The notes under the pieces: generated by a model
Database searches by the model: none
Told to the model about the DNA's origin: nothing
Seen by the model: the letters and a program-made list of their open reading frames with translations, nothing else
Program-made: the position numbers and the translations under genes
Assembly (NCBI GenBank): GCA_913045395.1
Contig: CAJWPV010000094.1
Location: forward strand, 1-6,224
Direction of reading: 5' to 3'
Source: an uncultured Verrucomicrobiota bacterium
GTDB lineage: Bacteria > Verrucomicrobiota > Verrucomicrobiia > Limisphaerales > UBA1096
DNA length: 6,224 nt
In this document: in pieces, positions 5,735 to 6,224 of the stretch
Layout: every line of letters begins with the position of its first letter
Numbering within the stretch: the stretch's first letter is position 1

Positions 5735-6224
5735 ATGAAGACACTTTACCTCGATATTTTCAGCGGCATCAGCGGCGACATGTTTCTCGGCGCGATGATC
5801 GACCTTGGTGTCGACGAAAAGGCGCTCGAGGCCGAGTTGGCCAAGCTCAATCTTGACGGTTACCAGCTGCATGTCTCCCGCAAAACCAAGGCCAACATTG
5901 AGGGCGTCAAGTTTGATGTCCATTTGCTTCCCGCCGATAGCGAGAGGATAGGCGACCGCCATGAACACTCGCACGAGCATTCGCACGAACACAGCCATTC
6001 ACATTCACACAGTCACGATGACGATTGCCACCCGCATGAACGTAACTTTGCCGATATCCAGGTTCTGATCACTGACAGTTCGTTGAGCGATTGGGTGAAG
6101 GAAAAGTCGATCGCCGTCTTCCGCCGTGTTGCTGAGGCCGAGGGCAAGGTTCACGGTATGCCGACGGAGGAGGTGCACTTTCACGAGGTCGGCGCGGTGG
6201 ACTCGATCATCGACATTATTGGCG
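5735..6224 (+). CDS. larC: Nickel pincer cofactor biosynthesis protein LarC, N-terminal part
   Basis: The frame starts at ATG 5735 and runs open past the window end (163 codons seen; the family is usually about 390-420 residues). LarC inserts nickel into the pyridinium-3,5-bisthiocarboxylate mononucleotide in a CTP-dependent reaction, the last step of NPN cofactor synthesis for lactate racemase LarA and its relatives. Family signatures are clear: LYLDIFSGISGDMFLGAMIDLGV (residues 4-26), a histidine-rich linker (12 His between residues 76 and 101, positions 5960-6037), NFADIQVLI (104-112), and AEAEGKVHGMPTEEVHFHEVGAVDSIIDIIG (133-163). The His-rich loop is common in LarC and is thought to hold nickel. 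No Shine-Dalgarno is evident before the ATG. The 57-nt gap after the prepilin-like gene argues for a separate function. LarA, LarB and LarE are not visible here and may lie downstream. Confidence 0.95.
   Translation, partial: MKTLYLDIFSGISGDMFLGAMIDLGVDEKALEAELAKLNLDGYQLHVSRKTKANIEGVKFDVHLLPADSERIGDRHEHSHEHSHEHSHSHSHSHDDDCHPHERNFADIQVLITDSSLSDWVKEKSIAVFRRVAEAEGKVHGMPTEEVHFHEVGAVDSIIDIIG

Noticed and set aside
5708..5998. Minus-strand open frame opposite the start of larC
   Set aside because: The plus-strand LarC reading is unmistakable; the minus-strand frame has no support.

Overview
The window looks like a chromosomal segment from a PVC-group bacterium, most likely Verrucomicrobiota and possibly marine or polysaccharide-degrading. 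The clues are an exported formylglycine-type sulfatase, a solitary prepilin-like protein of the '[24 protein letters not shown]' / 'NYLDGHV' type that is abundant in Verrucomicrobiota, Lentisphaerota and Planctomycetota, moderately high GC, and gene starts that mostly lack a clear Shine-Dalgarno sequence. The taxonomic call is inference from gene content, not from a marker gene.

Layout. (1) Positions 3-206 (+) hold the C-terminal end of a D-aminoacylase (N-acyl-D-amino-acid deacylase). (2) Convergent with it, on the minus strand, is a two-gene operon: an HpcH/HpaI-family aldolase (2270 to 1506) followed by a cytoplasmic imidazolonepropionase-like amidohydrolase (1513 to 254). The two reading frames overlap by 8 nt. 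(3) A 200-nt divergent intergenic region (2271-2470) carries a 7-bp inverted repeat. (4) A plus-strand series follows: an exported S1-type sulfatase (start preferred at 2471, end 3883), an exported six-repeat beta-propeller protein (3896-4840), a prepilin-like H-X9-DG-class protein (4919-5677) and the N-terminal 163 codons of larC (5735 to the window end), which encodes the nickel-inserting enzyme for the NPN cofactor of lactate racemase-type enzymes.

How the parts may work together. The aldolase and amidohydrolase are translationally linked and probably serve one small-molecule catabolic route that the sequence does not identify. The sulfatase and propeller genes are 12 nt apart, both carry signal peptides, and probably act together outside the cytoplasm. 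The propeller blades carry the L-(P/A)-N-G-N motif also seen in PQQ-like and arylsulfotransferase-like propellers, so a link to sulfated substrates is possible but unproven. The prepilin-like gene and larC look like separate units. All complete genes appear intact. I see no mobile element, CRISPR array, tRNA or rRNA. I found no clearly new multi-gene system; the sulfatase/propeller pair is the best lead.
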